Assembly (NCBI RefSeq): GCF_038595055.1
Contig: NZ_CP152002.1
Span: 6,754,501-6,818,500, forward strand
From: Paenibacillus sp. FSL R7-0345
GTDB taxonomy: Bacteria; Bacillota; Bacilli; Paenibacillales; Paenibacillaceae
Length of the DNA: 64,000 nt
Direction of reading: 5' to 3'
The notes beneath the pieces were generated by a model. That model was not told the origin of the DNA, did not search any database, and saw only the letters and a list, made by a program, of their open reading frames with translations. Of this stretch, positions 1 to 7,741 are shown one piece after another (within the stretch, counting starts at the first letter, position 1; each line of letters opens with the position of its first letter). The position numbers were made by a program, and so were the translations under genes.

Positions 1-1
1 C

Positions 2-82
2 AGAGCCTGGGAGAAGCACGGCCTGATCCAGCATGACAATGAATTACAGCCGGTAGCTCCTGCTGCCGCACCTGCACACTAA
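2..82 (+). CDS. C-terminal end of an unidentified protein
   Basis: Only the last 26 codons are present, open from the left edge in frame 2 and ending with TAA at 80-82. The visible tail ends in an Ala/Pro-rich segment (PVAPAAAPAH). It is followed within 10 bases by a rho-independent terminator, which supports this being the true end of a plus-strand gene. I cannot identify the family from this fragment. Confidence 0.6.
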   Translation, partial: RAWEKHGLIQHDNELQPVAPAAAPAH

Positions 83-88
83 AATAAT

Positions 89-134
89 AAAGGCGGTCCG
101 CCAAGGTACTGGTACCTGACGAGCCGCCTTTTTT
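89..134. terminator. Bidirectional rho-independent terminator
   Basis: Arms AAGGCGG (90-96) and CCGCCTT (124-130) form a stem followed by a T run on the plus strand; the minus strand has a T-rich tail as well. It separates the plus-strand gene ending at 82 from the minus-strand gene ending at 147. Confidence 0.75.
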
Positions 135-146
135 GCGTATATCATT

Positions 147-395
147 CTAAATAAACGTTAGCGCCGTAATCCAGCTCTGCCCGATTGCCACATATAACAC
201 CGTTACGAGGACAACGCCTACCAGGTAGGTGATTATCTTCTTACGTGTAAATTCCTGGTACAGATCCAGAATAATAATAATCCCGCCCAGTGCCAAAGAG
301 ATGCCAAGCAGCAGCGGATTGTGAAAACTGATAATAAAAAAGTTCATTATAATCATGATTCCCAACAGTACTCTAACCGTGACTTTAAGGAACAC
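147..395 (-). CDS. Small hypothetical membrane protein (82 aa)
   Basis: Predicted 82-residue protein with three hydrophobic segments, roughly residues 7-25, 27-44 and 56-80, separated by a short basic loop (RKK near residue 51). The start is GTG at 393-395, chosen because an AAGGAGGGG Shine-Dalgarno lies about nine bases upstream. I do not recognise the family and see no catalytic motif. It stands alone on the minus strand between two terminator regions, so it is probably monocistronic. The function is unknown. Confidence 0.6.
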   Translation of the reverse strand: MFLKVTVRVLLGIMIIMNFFIISFHNPLLLGISLALGGIIIILDLYQEFTRKKIITYLVGVVLVTVLYVAIGQSWITALTFI

Positions 396-476
396 CAGCT
401 TCTCCCCTCCTTATTTTACATTAGAGAGTTTGCCTAGAGCCTGCCCCTCTGAAGGAGCAAGCCAGTCCGTATGCAG

Positions 477-707
477 CTATTTAATTGAAATGCCCTTTTT
501 GATTGCTTTCATGTCATGATTCGTATTCACAAGCATAGGCAGGATCTTCATACTGCGGGACATCGGCGAATTACATTGCCAGCAGGTCGGTACATATTGA
601 AAAGCAAAATTGTCACGCATCCAGCCGGTGCAGCCCTCTTTCGTACATGACCAGATTGCTGTAGACTCCTGCGGCAAATCTTCCTGTGCTTTTTTGCGAA
701 AATACAT
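477..707 (-). CDS. YdjO-like cold-inducible protein
   Basis: A 76-residue protein with two Cys pairs, CTKEGC near residue 21 and CWQC near residue 42, spaced as in a small zinc ribbon. The core WxCTKEGCxGWMRDNFxF and the following PTCWQCNSPM resemble the YdjO family of Bacillus, known as cold-inducible proteins. The ATG start at 705-707 is preceded by GAGGAGG. It lies directly downstream of a cold shock protein gene on the same strand, separated by two hairpins with T-rich tails; the neighbourhood fits a shared cold-response role but not necessarily one transcript. The zinc binding is inferred from the cysteines only. Confidence 0.85.
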   Translation of the reverse strand: MYFRKKAQEDLPQESTAIWSCTKEGCTGWMRDNFAFQYVPTCWQCNSPMSRSMKILPMLVNTNHDMKAIKKGISIK

Positions 708-780
708 AAATAAACCCTCCTCAAGTTAAATCTCATATTTGTTTAATCTATACAGAAACTTAAGGCAGATGGCTTATAAA

Positions 781-834
781 AAATAACCCCGTAAAGTGTC
801 CTTATCATAGAGCTGAATCAGGTACTTTGCGGGG
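781..834 (-). terminator. Stem-loop with T-rich tail between csp and ydjO-like genes
   Basis: Arms CCCCGTAAAGT (787-797) and ACTTTGCGGGG (824-834) pair with one mismatch; on the minus strand the stem is followed by TTATTTTTT. It is the second of two consecutive terminator-like hairpins after the cold shock gene. Confidence 0.6.
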
Positions 835-845
835 AACTGAGACTT

Positions 846-885
846 CCAAAAAAAAGCTGCCCTCAACAGATGTTAAGGGCAGCTT
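846..885 (-). terminator. Rho-independent terminator of the cold shock gene
   Basis: Arms AAGCTGCCCT (854-863) and AAGGGCAGCTT (875-885) with a run of eight T on the minus strand, about 18 bases after the stop of the cold shock gene at 903. Confidence 0.85.
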
Positions 886-902
886 CTTTGCTTGTCAGCG
901 TA

Positions 903-1103
903 TTACAGTTTTACAACGTTTTCTGCTTGTGGTCCACGTGCGCCTTGAGTTACGTTGAACTCAACGCGTTGGCCTTCATCCAAAGTCTTGAAGCCGTCGC
1001 CAGTGATTGCGGAGAAGTGAACGAATACGTCGCTTCCGCCTTCAACCTCGATAAAACCGAATCCTTTGTCTGCGTTGAACCATTTAACTGTACCTGTTTG
1101 CAT
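903..1103 (-). CDS. CspA-family cold shock protein (66 aa)
   Basis: A full-length 66-residue single OB-fold cold shock protein that binds single-stranded nucleic acid and acts as an RNA chaperone in the cytoplasm. The RNP1 motif KGFGFIEV (residues 13-20) and RNP2 motif VFVHFSAI (about residues 26-33) are intact and the C-terminus GPQAENV is typical of the Bacillota proteins. The true start is ATG at 1101-1103, behind GGAGGT; the reading frame extends further upstream but without homology. A long AT-rich leader containing a 17-bp inverted repeat (1174-1229) lies upstream, as often seen for cold shock mRNAs. A strong terminator follows. Which csp paralogue this is cannot be decided here. Confidence 0.97.
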   Translation of the reverse strand: MQTGTVKWFNADKGFGFIEVEGGSDVFVHFSAITGDGFKTLDEGQRVEFNVTQGARGPQAENVVKL

Positions 1104-1173
1104 TTGTATTACCTCCAATAGATTATTTAACACATGTCCTTTTATTCTTACGTATTGTACGAACAAATAAAAA

Positions 1174-1229
1174 TTCACACATTGGAAAAGTTTCATAAGC
1201 ACAAATGATAACCTTTTCCAATATGTGAA
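1174..1229. promoter_or_regulatory. 17-bp inverted repeat upstream of the cold shock gene
   Basis: Arms at 1174-1190 and 1213-1229 (TTCACACATTGGAAAAG and its complement) pair over 17 positions with one mismatch around a 22-base loop. It sits 70 to 126 bases upstream of the csp start, so it could be part of a structured cold shock leader or an operator. No obvious T run makes a plain terminator less likely. I could not place the csp promoter with confidence. Confidence 0.5.
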
Positions 1230-1401
1230 TTAAGGGTTAAATTTATGATTAACAACATCATATCACATCATGCTTCCAAAAGCAAAATAAATTTTATATT
1301 AATTTCCATGGCCTATTTGCGCAGTCTAAAACGGCCTGACGAAGCTGCTGTAACCCGGGTATTCACAGCTCTACAGCAGCTCCGTATTTCAGCCGCATGG
1401 C

Positions 1402-1680
1402 TTAGTCGATATAGCCGGCAAGCCCCTTGTCCATCAGATAATCCATTTCCGCATCCAAAATGGTTTCGACCGTAAGCTCGTCCAGCTTCACATCGCGCTG
1501 GGCGGTTACATAATCGACCAGGTCATCATTATCAATATCGACCTCGCCCTTGCTGTTAGCTTTGGCTTTGTTAATAAACGTCTGTTCATGCTTCAGCACC
1601 AGCTGGATCAGCTTGGGGTCCACCTTGGTTTTGGCGGCCAGTACCTCAAGCAGCTCTTGTTCGTTTACTTTATCGCTCAT
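1402..1680 (-). CDS. Small acidic hypothetical protein (92 aa)
   Basis: A 92-residue soluble protein, strongly acidic in the C-terminal half (for example DIDNDDLVDYV and DAEMDYLMDKG), with no signal peptide or membrane segment and a predicted mostly helical character. An upstream GTG lies inside the Shine-Dalgarno AAGGAGTGA, so the ATG at 1678-1680 is the better start. I do not recognise the family. It is separated from the MBL-fold gene on the same strand (start 2855, stop 1749) by about 70 bases, so co-transcription with that gene is possible. No function is proposed. Confidence 0.7.
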   Translation of the reverse strand: MSDKVNEQELLEVLAAKTKVDPKLIQLVLKHEQTFINKAKANSKGEVDIDNDDLVDYVTAQRDVKLDELTVETILDAEMDYLMDKGLAGYID

Positions 1681-1748
1681 TATTATAGTCACTCCTTAGC
1701 GTTATCGCACAGCTATTGTAGCACACCGCCGTCTCCGCTGCTCCCGGT

Positions 1749-2855
1749 TTATCTCCACCAAGGCAGGGAAGGGTACAGCTCAGCCCCCACTTGAACGGGT
1801 TCACCGATTCTTGGCGTGGCCAGCTGCAGCCCGTGCTGCCGGGCGGCACGCAGCACCCGCTCTACCGGATCGGTCCAGTCATGCATCGCAAGTGTGAAGG
1901 CGCCCCAATGAATCGGGATCATCAGCTTGCCCTGCAGATCAAGCTGCGCCTGAACCGTCTGCTCGGGCATCATATGGATATCCGCCCAGCGCCGGTCATA
2001 CTGTCCGCATTCCATGAGGGTCAGATCAAACGGGCCGTACCGCTGCCCGATCTCCGCGAAATGCGGACCGTAGCCGCTGTCCCCGCTGAAGAACACTTTA
2101 TTCTGCCCGCCCTGGATAACCCAGGAGCACCACAGGGTAGAATTGCGGTCCAGCAGGCTGCGTCCGGAGAAATGCCGGGCCGGGGCGCTGGTTAGCGTCA
2201 GCCCGGCAAAGGAGGTTTCCTCCCACCAGTCCAGCTCGCGGATACGCTCTGCACTGATTCCCCACCGCTTCAAATGGGCGCCTACGCCAAGCGGCACGAT
2301 GAACAGGGAGGTTCTCTGCGCCAGCTGCCGGATTGTCCCGTAATCAAGATGGTCATAATGATCATGGGACAGTACAACGGCATCCAGCGGCGGCAGGCCG
2401 GCCAGTTCAACCGGCAGCTGGCTGCTATAGCGTTTACCGCCGATGAACGGAAACGGCGACGGGGCGCGCCCCAGCATCGGGTCAAGAAACAGGGTGGCTC
2501 CCCCAATTTCGAGCAGCACAGCTGAATGGCCGAACCAGGTGGCCCGGGTTCCCTTGCCCTGGCTTAAGGAGCCGGCTAAGAGCGGCTGGGGCTGAAGCGG
2601 CTCCTTCGGTCTGGAATTGGGATTTCCCTTGATGAAATCCCTGAGAATGGAGAGGCCGCCCTCCGGCTTGCCCTCCTCTGCGGCAATCTCAAAGGGATAG
2701 ACGAACTTCCCCTGCCGGTATTGAGGCGAGCGGCTTCTCAGCTCACGTTCGGCCCTCGATCCCCGGCTGCCAAAAGCCGGATACACGCTCATAACGATAT
2801 AAGCAGCGGCAATCAGCGCCAGAATTAACGCTGCAATAATAATAATTACGGTCAT
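1749..2855 (-). CDS. MBL-fold metallohydrolase, NAPE-PLD-like, membrane-anchored
   Basis: A 368-residue metallo-beta-lactamase-fold hydrolase. An N-terminal hydrophobic helix (about residues 3-27) would anchor it in the membrane. The metal-binding motif HDHYDH is at residues 164-169, followed by later ligands in ARHFSGR, FSGDSGYG and PIHWGAF. The layout (long N-terminal extension, W-F-GHS before the first strand) resembles the N-acyl-phosphatidylethanolamine phospholipase D branch and related UlaG-like enzymes, so a phosphodiester substrate, possibly lipid, is a reasonable inference but not shown. ATG at 2853-2855 is preceded by an AGGAGAGAAGG region. It may share a transcript with the downstream small acidic protein gene. 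Confidence 0.9.
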   Translation of the reverse strand: MTVIIIIAALILALIAAAYIVMSVYPAFGSRGSRAERELRSRSPQYRQGKFVYPFEIAAEEGKPEGGLSILRDFIKGNPNSRPKEPLQPQPLLAGSLSQGKGTRATWFGHSAVLLEIGGATLFLDPMLGRAPSPFPFIGGKRYSSQLPVELAGLPPLDAVVLSHDHYDHLDYGTIRQLAQRTSLFIVPLGVGAHLKRWGISAERIRELDWWEETSFAGLTLTSAPARHFSGRSLLDRNSTLWCSWVIQGGQNKVFFSGDSGYGPHFAEIGQRYGPFDLTLMECGQYDRRWADIHMMPEQTVQAQLDLQGKLMIPIHWGAFTLAMHDWTDPVERVLRAARQHGLQLATPRIGEPVQVGAELYPSLPWWR

Positions 2856-2951
2856 ACAGCTGTCCTTCTCTCCTGCTGAAATAAGATCATGGACATATTA
2901 TACGGCGCTGTATGGAGCCGGGCAAATGTACGCCTGCTGCACTCCGGCGTA

Positions 2952-3665
2952 TTATCCGTTCCAGCCGGGAATCTGCCGCAGATCACCATTTCTGATCTCA
3001 AAAGTACTATTGGCCGGAATGCCGCGCGGCGAGGAAGCCGTCTGGATATAGCAGGAGTCAATGCCTGCTGCGTTCGCTCCGGCCATATCCGTACGCGGAT
3101 CATTGCCGATCATAACCGCCGAGCTCAGATCAGCGCCGTAGTTCTCCGTCAGATAACGGTAGAACAGCGGATCAGGCTTGCTGACCCCGGCCTCTGAGGA
3201 GATAGCGATCCCGTCAAACAGGTGCAGGATGCCCAGCATCGTCAGCTCTGCTTCAATGAAGGTCTTCTGGCCGTTCGAGAGCAGGAACACTTTTTTACCG
3301 CGGCTTCTCAGTTGCCCGAGAATCTCTGCTACACCGTCATACAGGGAGATATGAATCATGGATAAGGTGCGCATCCAGCGTACGGTCTCATGAAGCCAGG
3401 CTTGTCCGGGCTCACCGCCCAGTTCCCGGGCCACTTCGCGGAATACCTCCTCCATGACGAAATCGGGGAACTCGCAATGCCGGGCTGCGGCAGCAAGCTG
3501 GCGGTCCCGCTCCGCCAGAAACCGTCTGTTCAGCTCTGCTCCGTTAATATTCAGCCCCTGATAGCTAAAATGCAGCGACAGACGCTCCCATACCTCGGCC
3601 TGCTCTTCATCTGTCTCAATATCGATCAGGGTTCCATACAAATCAAAAATATACGTTTCGTACAT
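2952..3665 (-). CDS. HAD-superfamily hydrolase, YjjG/haloacid dehalogenase-like
   Basis: A 237-residue HAD hydrolase. Motif I is FDLYGT with the nucleophile Asp8; the second acidic residue usual in phosphatases is Tyr10, as in the haloacid dehalogenase branch. Motif II is FLLSNGQ, motif III is the Lys of SKPDPLFYR, and motif IV is MIGNDPRTD. A helical cap lies between motifs I and II (residues about 15-95). The start ATG at 3663-3665 has AAAGGGG nearby. The cytoplasmic enzyme probably acts on a small phosphorylated metabolite or nucleotide, but the DxYGT motif leaves a dehalogenase-type reaction possible. It is likely monocistronic and divergent from the stalk-domain protein gene at 3801. Confidence 0.92.
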   Translation of the reverse strand: MYETYIFDLYGTLIDIETDEEQAEVWERLSLHFSYQGLNINGAELNRRFLAERDRQLAAAARHCEFPDFVMEEVFREVARELGGEPGQAWLHETVRWMRTLSMIHISLYDGVAEILGQLRSRGKKVFLLSNGQKTFIEAELTMLGILHLFDGIAISSEAGVSKPDPLFYRYLTENYGADLSSAVMIGNDPRTDMAGANAAGIDSCYIQTASSPRGIPANSTFEIRNGDLRQIPGWNG

Positions 3666-3800
3666 ATCAGTTTTCCCCTTTCTGCTTATCCTTTTTCAAG
3701 TTTAAACGATCATGCTGAATAAATTTGCAACAAAATCCGGCCTGCCGCCGTTTAGTACATGACAAACACCTGACAAACTCAACCAAAGGAGCTTACAACG

Positions 3801-4844
3801 ATGAAAACCCCACTGAAAACAAGTGCAGTCCTGTTAACCCTATCCTTAGCCCTGTCTACCGGAGCCGTTTCTGCCGCTCCTGCCGCTTCTTCCCTGAATA
3901 CAGGTAAAACGCCGCAAGCAGCCACTATTTCCGCCGCCAAGACATTCGTAATCGAACTGAACGGCTCCGCTATCGCTGATCAAGGGCTCCAGCCCTCCGG
4001 CGTCAAAGAGCCGCTTGTGCCGCTGCGCGCGGTTGCCGAAGCCCTGGGCTTCACCCTTACCTGGAACCAGTCTACTAAATCTGCCGATCTGACCAAAGGC
4101 AATATCTTTACAACCGTTAAGAGCGGTGAAGACCGTTATACCGTAAATAAAATGTTCACTACACTGGGAGCAGCACCGCAGACGCTGGGGAACAAGCTGT
4201 TTGTGCCAGCTTCCTTTGTAGGCGAAGTGCTGCAGCAAACTATTTCCGTGGAGGGACAAAAGATCGTGATTACCTCGGCCGTGGAGCACCAGAAGGAGAA
4301 TGGTGTTATTACCGCTATTTTTGCTGACGGAAAATATCCGGCCATCCAAATCAAAGGCACAGGAACCTCCGGACTCGTACTCAATATCGGTGAAGATACC
4401 GTCTTCCAGAAGGCGGACGGCACTAAGCTGACTCTCTCCGACCTGCAGATCGGCATGACTATCGAAGCCGAGCATGCAATGTTCGCAACGATGAGCCTGC
4501 CGCCGCAGACACCGGCCTATCAGATTACTGTTCTTGATTCCGCACAGCAGCCGGAAGGTCTGCTTGGTACAGAAGGTACTATAGAGGATATAACCACCTC
4601 CCAGGACGGGACGCAAATGATCCGGATTAACGGTACCGGCCTGACTGAAACGTCACAGAGTGAAATCATACTCCGCCTGCCCGCTGACACTGCTATCGTC
4701 AATGAGAGCGGCGAGCCTGCCCAGGCCGGGGCTATCGTTAAAGGTGCAAAGGTCATCGGCTTCTATGGTCCTATGCTGACCAGAAGCCTCCCGGCTATCG
4801 GGACAGCCTGGAAGATTGTTGTTGTAACTCCTCAGCAGCAGTAA
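3801..4844 (+). CDS. Secreted protein with copper amine oxidase N-terminal (stalk) domain
   Basis: A 347-residue exported protein. Residues 1-26 form a signal peptide ending near VSAAPA. Residues about 48-155 carry the repeated pattern EPLVPLRAVAEALG and KLFVPASFVGEVL, characteristic of the copper amine oxidase N-terminal-like domain that is very common in Paenibacillus surface proteins; it is not itself an oxidase. The C-terminal half (about 165-345) is a beta-rich region with repeated G-T-I segments and no recognised catalytic motif. The start ATG follows AAAGGAG. It stands alone between a divergent HAD gene and a bidirectional terminator at 4858-4904. The role is unknown, probably at the cell wall. 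Confidence 0.88.
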   Translation: MKTPLKTSAVLLTLSLALSTGAVSAAPAASSLNTGKTPQAATISAAKTFVIELNGSAIADQGLQPSGVKEPLVPLRAVAEALGFTLTWNQSTKSADLTKGNIFTTVKSGEDRYTVNKMFTTLGAAPQTLGNKLFVPASFVGEVLQQTISVEGQKIVITSAVEHQKENGVITAIFADGKYPAIQIKGTGTSGLVLNIGEDTVFQKADGTKLTLSDLQIGMTIEAEHAMFATMSLPPQTPAYQITVLDSAQQPEGLLGTEGTIEDITTSQDGTQMIRINGTGLTETSQSEIILRLPADTAIVNESGEPAQAGAIVKGAKVIGFYGPMLTRSLPAIGTAWKIVVVTPQQQ

Positions 4845-4857
4845 TACAAGCAACATC

Positions 4858-4904
4858 AAAAGAACCGTTAACCGCGTCATCGTGACGGGTTCAGCGGTTC
4901 TTTT
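4858..4904. terminator. Bidirectional terminator between convergent genes
   Basis: Arms AAAAGAACCG (4858-4867) and CGGTTCTTTT (4895-4904) with an inner stem GTCATCGTGAC; T runs on both strands. It serves the plus-strand gene ending at 4844 and the minus-strand cyclase ending at 4940. Confidence 0.85.
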
Positions 4905-4939
4905 ACCGCCTGGGCACATGCGGGAGCAATCTCACCAAG

Positions 4940-6514
4940 CTACACCTTGCCGGCCTCCATTAAAGCGGGCTGCCCGCCCAGCGTAACTTTGTTTTTGCCT
5001 CCTGTCTTGGATAGGTAAAGCGCCTCATCCGCCTCACGGTACAGCGTTTCAAAGGTGACGCCGCTGTCCTTCGTAAAAGCAATGCCGGCGCTGACAGTCA
5101 GCCTGATCCGTTCTCCGCCGTCGAGTCTGACATCATGCCGGGACATCTCCAGGCAGAACTGCTCCGCCTCCTTGAGCGCGGCCTCTTCATTGCCGGCAAA
5201 GAAGCTGACCGCGAACTCCTCGCCTCCGATTCGTCCGGCGATCCCCTTGTTCTCGTACAGGCGGAGTATTTTGTCAGAAAAATCGATCAGCGCCTGGTCT
5301 CCGGCCATATGACCATATGTATCATTAATCAGCTTAAAATCATCAATATCGAACAGCAGCAGCGCTATCCCTGCTTCATTCTGCATTGCATAATTCTCGG
5401 TCAGGCGCATAAAATGCCTGCGGTTGTACAGTCCGGTCAAATCGTCCACCGTGGCCTGATAGAGGAGCTCGCGCTCATATCTTTTCTTCTCGCTGAGGTC
5501 GCTGAAGACGATAAGCATCCCCGCAGATAATCCTTTTCCGGACTCCGTTGTAATCAGGGATACACCATAGCAGTTTCCGTCAGTACCAGGAACATCAAGC
5601 TCGAACTGGCCCTCCAGACGCTGGTAATAAAACACCGCAACCTCGCCGTACCGCTCCAGCAGCAGGAAAATATTTTTGCCCAGCCATGATTTCTCGGGTC
5701 TCCCGGCCAGTGCGGTTAGCATAAGCTCTCCGGCTTCGTTAATGTCAATAATATTGTTGAAGCGGTCGGTCAGTACAATGCCGTCCTTCATATTCTCGAT
5801 AATCTGCTTCTTCACCCGCGGGTACAGCGAAAGCTCCGGGTCCCGGAACATGGAGAAATAGCCTATGATCACTGGAGGAAGATAGGTAAAGGCGATAAAT
5901 CCGGTAATCGTAATTTTGAGCAGCGGCAGCAGAAAGATCGACCCGATTGGAACCAGCAGGCTTAGCAGCATAAGGACATTCCATTTAAAATAATACTTTG
6001 ATGCGCTCTGCAGGGAAACTGCCAACAGGAAAACCGCGTATACCCCAAACAGCTGGTCATACGCTATCAGCGCCATATTCATTACAGTCGGATGCACGAC
6101 AATCCCGCTCACGCCCGCCACTGTATTCACACCAACCTCAGTACGCATGAGATGATGCCAGGAATCGGTAAAAATCATCAGTACATAAAAAGCCACCGGA
6201 ATGCAAAATAAAGCCAGACGCCTGTTCAGCCCGTCCGCAGAACGCGATATGTATTCTTTAATTACAGCATAGGTAAAAATGGTGCTTAAAAACAGCGGTG
6301 CCTGCTGAATATTCCTCCACCATAGCTTGGCCTGAAAGGAGTGAGAGAGAATTTCTCCAACCGTTGCTCCAAAAATCACGCTCACCAGCAGCAATAAGAT
6401 CCATAAATAGCGCCTTCCCGGTGTGTTACGGTACCGGTAAGAGCTGACGCCCATGTAGAGACTTAGAACACTGCCCATAATTAAATAATAGGGATAACCC
6501 TGCATCCATGGCAT
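4940..6514 (-). CDS. Membrane diguanylate cyclase (7TM-PAS-GGDEF)
   Basis: A 524-residue protein predicted to make c-di-GMP from GTP. Seven or so membrane helices fill residues 1-225, resembling the N-terminal 7TM sensor of histidine kinases. A PAS-like domain follows (about 235-350, including GIVLTDRFNNIIDINEAGE), then a short coiled linker and a GGDEF domain (about 355-515). The active site reads RIGGEEF with GGEEF at residues 430-434, so catalysis is plausible. The RxxD product-inhibition site expected just before it is absent (ENKG in its place), so feedback inhibition may be lost. ATG at 6512-6514 follows TTAGGAGA. The signal sensed is unknown. It is convergent with the stalk protein gene. 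Confidence 0.93.
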   Translation of the reverse strand: MPWMQGYPYYLIMGSVLSLYMGVSSYRYRNTPGRRYLWILLLLVSVIFGATVGEILSHSFQAKLWWRNIQQAPLFLSTIFTYAVIKEYISRSADGLNRRLALFCIPVAFYVLMIFTDSWHHLMRTEVGVNTVAGVSGIVVHPTVMNMALIAYDQLFGVYAVFLLAVSLQSASKYYFKWNVLMLLSLLVPIGSIFLLPLLKITITGFIAFTYLPPVIIGYFSMFRDPELSLYPRVKKQIIENMKDGIVLTDRFNNIIDINEAGELMLTALAGRPEKSWLGKNIFLLLERYGEVAVFYYQRLEGQFELDVPGTDGNCYGVSLITTESGKGLSAGMLIVFSDLSEKKRYERELLYQATVDDLTGLYNRRHFMRLTENYAMQNEAGIALLLFDIDDFKLINDTYGHMAGDQALIDFSDKILRLYENKGIAGRIGGEEFAVSFFAGNEEAALKEAEQFCLEMSRHDVRLDGGERIRLTVSAGIAFTKDSGVTFETLYREADEALYLSKTGGKNKVTLGGQPALMEAGKV

Positions 6515-6862
6515 GTCATATTTCTCCTAATTTTGTAATAGCTTTGCCTTATTATATCCTACTCCTGTTCACAATTGAACCTTCTGACGAAAATACACGA
6601 AGACCCCGCGGGCAGCCCGCAGGGTCATATTAAGGGTGAGAAGCGAATATTCAGTTATGCCAGTTTCCAGTTGCTAGGGGACAAGTCCTGAAAACAACCG
6701 ACGAAATCTCGATTTTGTTTTCTGTTTCCCTTTCAGATAGTACATGGGTAATCAACTACCTTTCGGAATACACACATTACATGCCGTTCCATCCGTTAAT
6801 TGATGCCTTCCACTTCCCACCTGCTTATTATTACCCGCATAGGGCGCCGGTCAAACATAAGG
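6515..6862. other. Intergenic region with one GC-rich hairpin
   Basis: About 350 bases without a supported gene. At 6602-6626 there is a strong hairpin with arms GACCCCGCGGG and CCCGCAGGGTC, which could end transcription from the SDR gene at 6863, but the T run is poor. A 65-codon plus-strand frame at 6715-6912 has no ribosome binding site and I did not accept it. The promoter of the minus-strand cyclase should lie near 6530-6600. Confidence 0.5.
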
Positions 6863-7651
6863 CTACAACGATCTTACTGATCCTCCATCAATCAGCAGCG
6901 CCTGCCCGGTAATATAGGTGTTGGCAAAAGAACCGAGGAACACCGCCGCCTTCCCGAATTCCTCCGGTGTCCCGGCCCGGCCAAGCGGAATATTCTTCAG
7001 CGAAGCCCGCTGAATATCTTCAAGCGCCAGCCCCTTGGCCTCGGCCCGCTTGCTGTCCAGCTGAATCAGCCGGTCTGTGCTGATCCGACCGGGAGCGAGC
7101 GTATTGATCAGAATGCCGTCAGGCGCCAGCTCGGCGGCAAGACTTTTGTTCAGCGCCTGAACACCGGCCCGGAACACATTGGACAGAATCAGCCCGTCAA
7201 TCGGCTGCTTAATGGATGCGGAGCTGATCGTAACAATTCTTCCGCCCCCGGCAGCACGCAGGAAGGGCAGCGCCTCGCGGATCAGCCGCACACTGCTCAT
7301 CAGCGTCAGCTCGAACCCGCCGGCCCAGTCGCTGTCAGCCATATCGGCAAAGCCTCCGCCCGGAGGCCCGCCGGCATTGGTGACCAGCACGTCGATGCCG
7401 CCGGCCCAGCTTGCCGCCGCCGCAATGGCTTCCCGTACCGCTACCGGATCTGTTACATCCATTTCCACCAGCGCAACCTCCGCGCCGGTCTCTGCCTCAA
7501 TCTTCTGCGCGGCTGCTTCAAGCTGCGCCTGGCTGCGGCTGGCTATGGTCACCTTCGCACCTTCCCGCGCGAATTCCAGTGCAGTCGCCAGTCCCAGCCC
7601 CTTGCTGGCAGCCGCTACAAATACCGATTTGCCTTTAAGACCCAGATCCAT
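6863..7651 (-). CDS. Atypical short-chain dehydrogenase lacking the YxxxK motif
   Basis: A 262-residue Rossmann-fold SDR. The nucleotide-binding turn reads AAASKGLGLA (residues 13-22) in place of TGxxxGxG; the NAG motif (NAGG, about 92-95) and the C-terminal ITGQALLIDGG are conserved. Where classical SDRs have Ser-x12-Tyr-x3-Lys, this protein keeps the Ser region (TISSASIKQP) but reads LSNVFRAGV at the YxxxK position, so both Tyr and Lys are missing. This matches a known BKR-like subgroup that departs from the SDR tetrad. It probably binds NAD(P), but a different catalytic mechanism or a non-enzymatic role must be considered. It is monocistronic, with its start at 7651 and no partner on the same strand nearby. 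Confidence 0.9.
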   Translation of the reverse strand: MDLGLKGKSVFVAAASKGLGLATALEFAREGAKVTIASRSQAQLEAAAQKIEAETGAEVALVEMDVTDPVAVREAIAAAASWAGGIDVLVTNAGGPPGGGFADMADSDWAGGFELTLMSSVRLIREALPFLRAAGGGRIVTISSASIKQPIDGLILSNVFRAGVQALNKSLAAELAPDGILINTLAPGRISTDRLIQLDSKRAEAKGLALEDIQRASLKNIPLGRAGTPEEFGKAAVFLGSFANTYITGQALLIDGGSVRSL

Positions 7652-7741
7652 CCCTTTTCCGCCTCCTGGTTCAAGTTACCCGGCCTTCGGCAGCGGGATA
7701 CCTCAATTGTAAAACGGAGTTTCATGAATATCTAGCCTGGC

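Noticed and set aside
781..885. Small RNA gene between the cold shock and YdjO-like genes
   Set aside because: The two hairpins are better explained as consecutive terminators of minus-strand transcription; no promoter for a separate RNA is evident.
6715..6912. 65-codon plus-strand frame rich in His, Pro and Tyr
   Set aside because: No Shine-Dalgarno, overlaps the end of the SDR gene and no recognisable domain.
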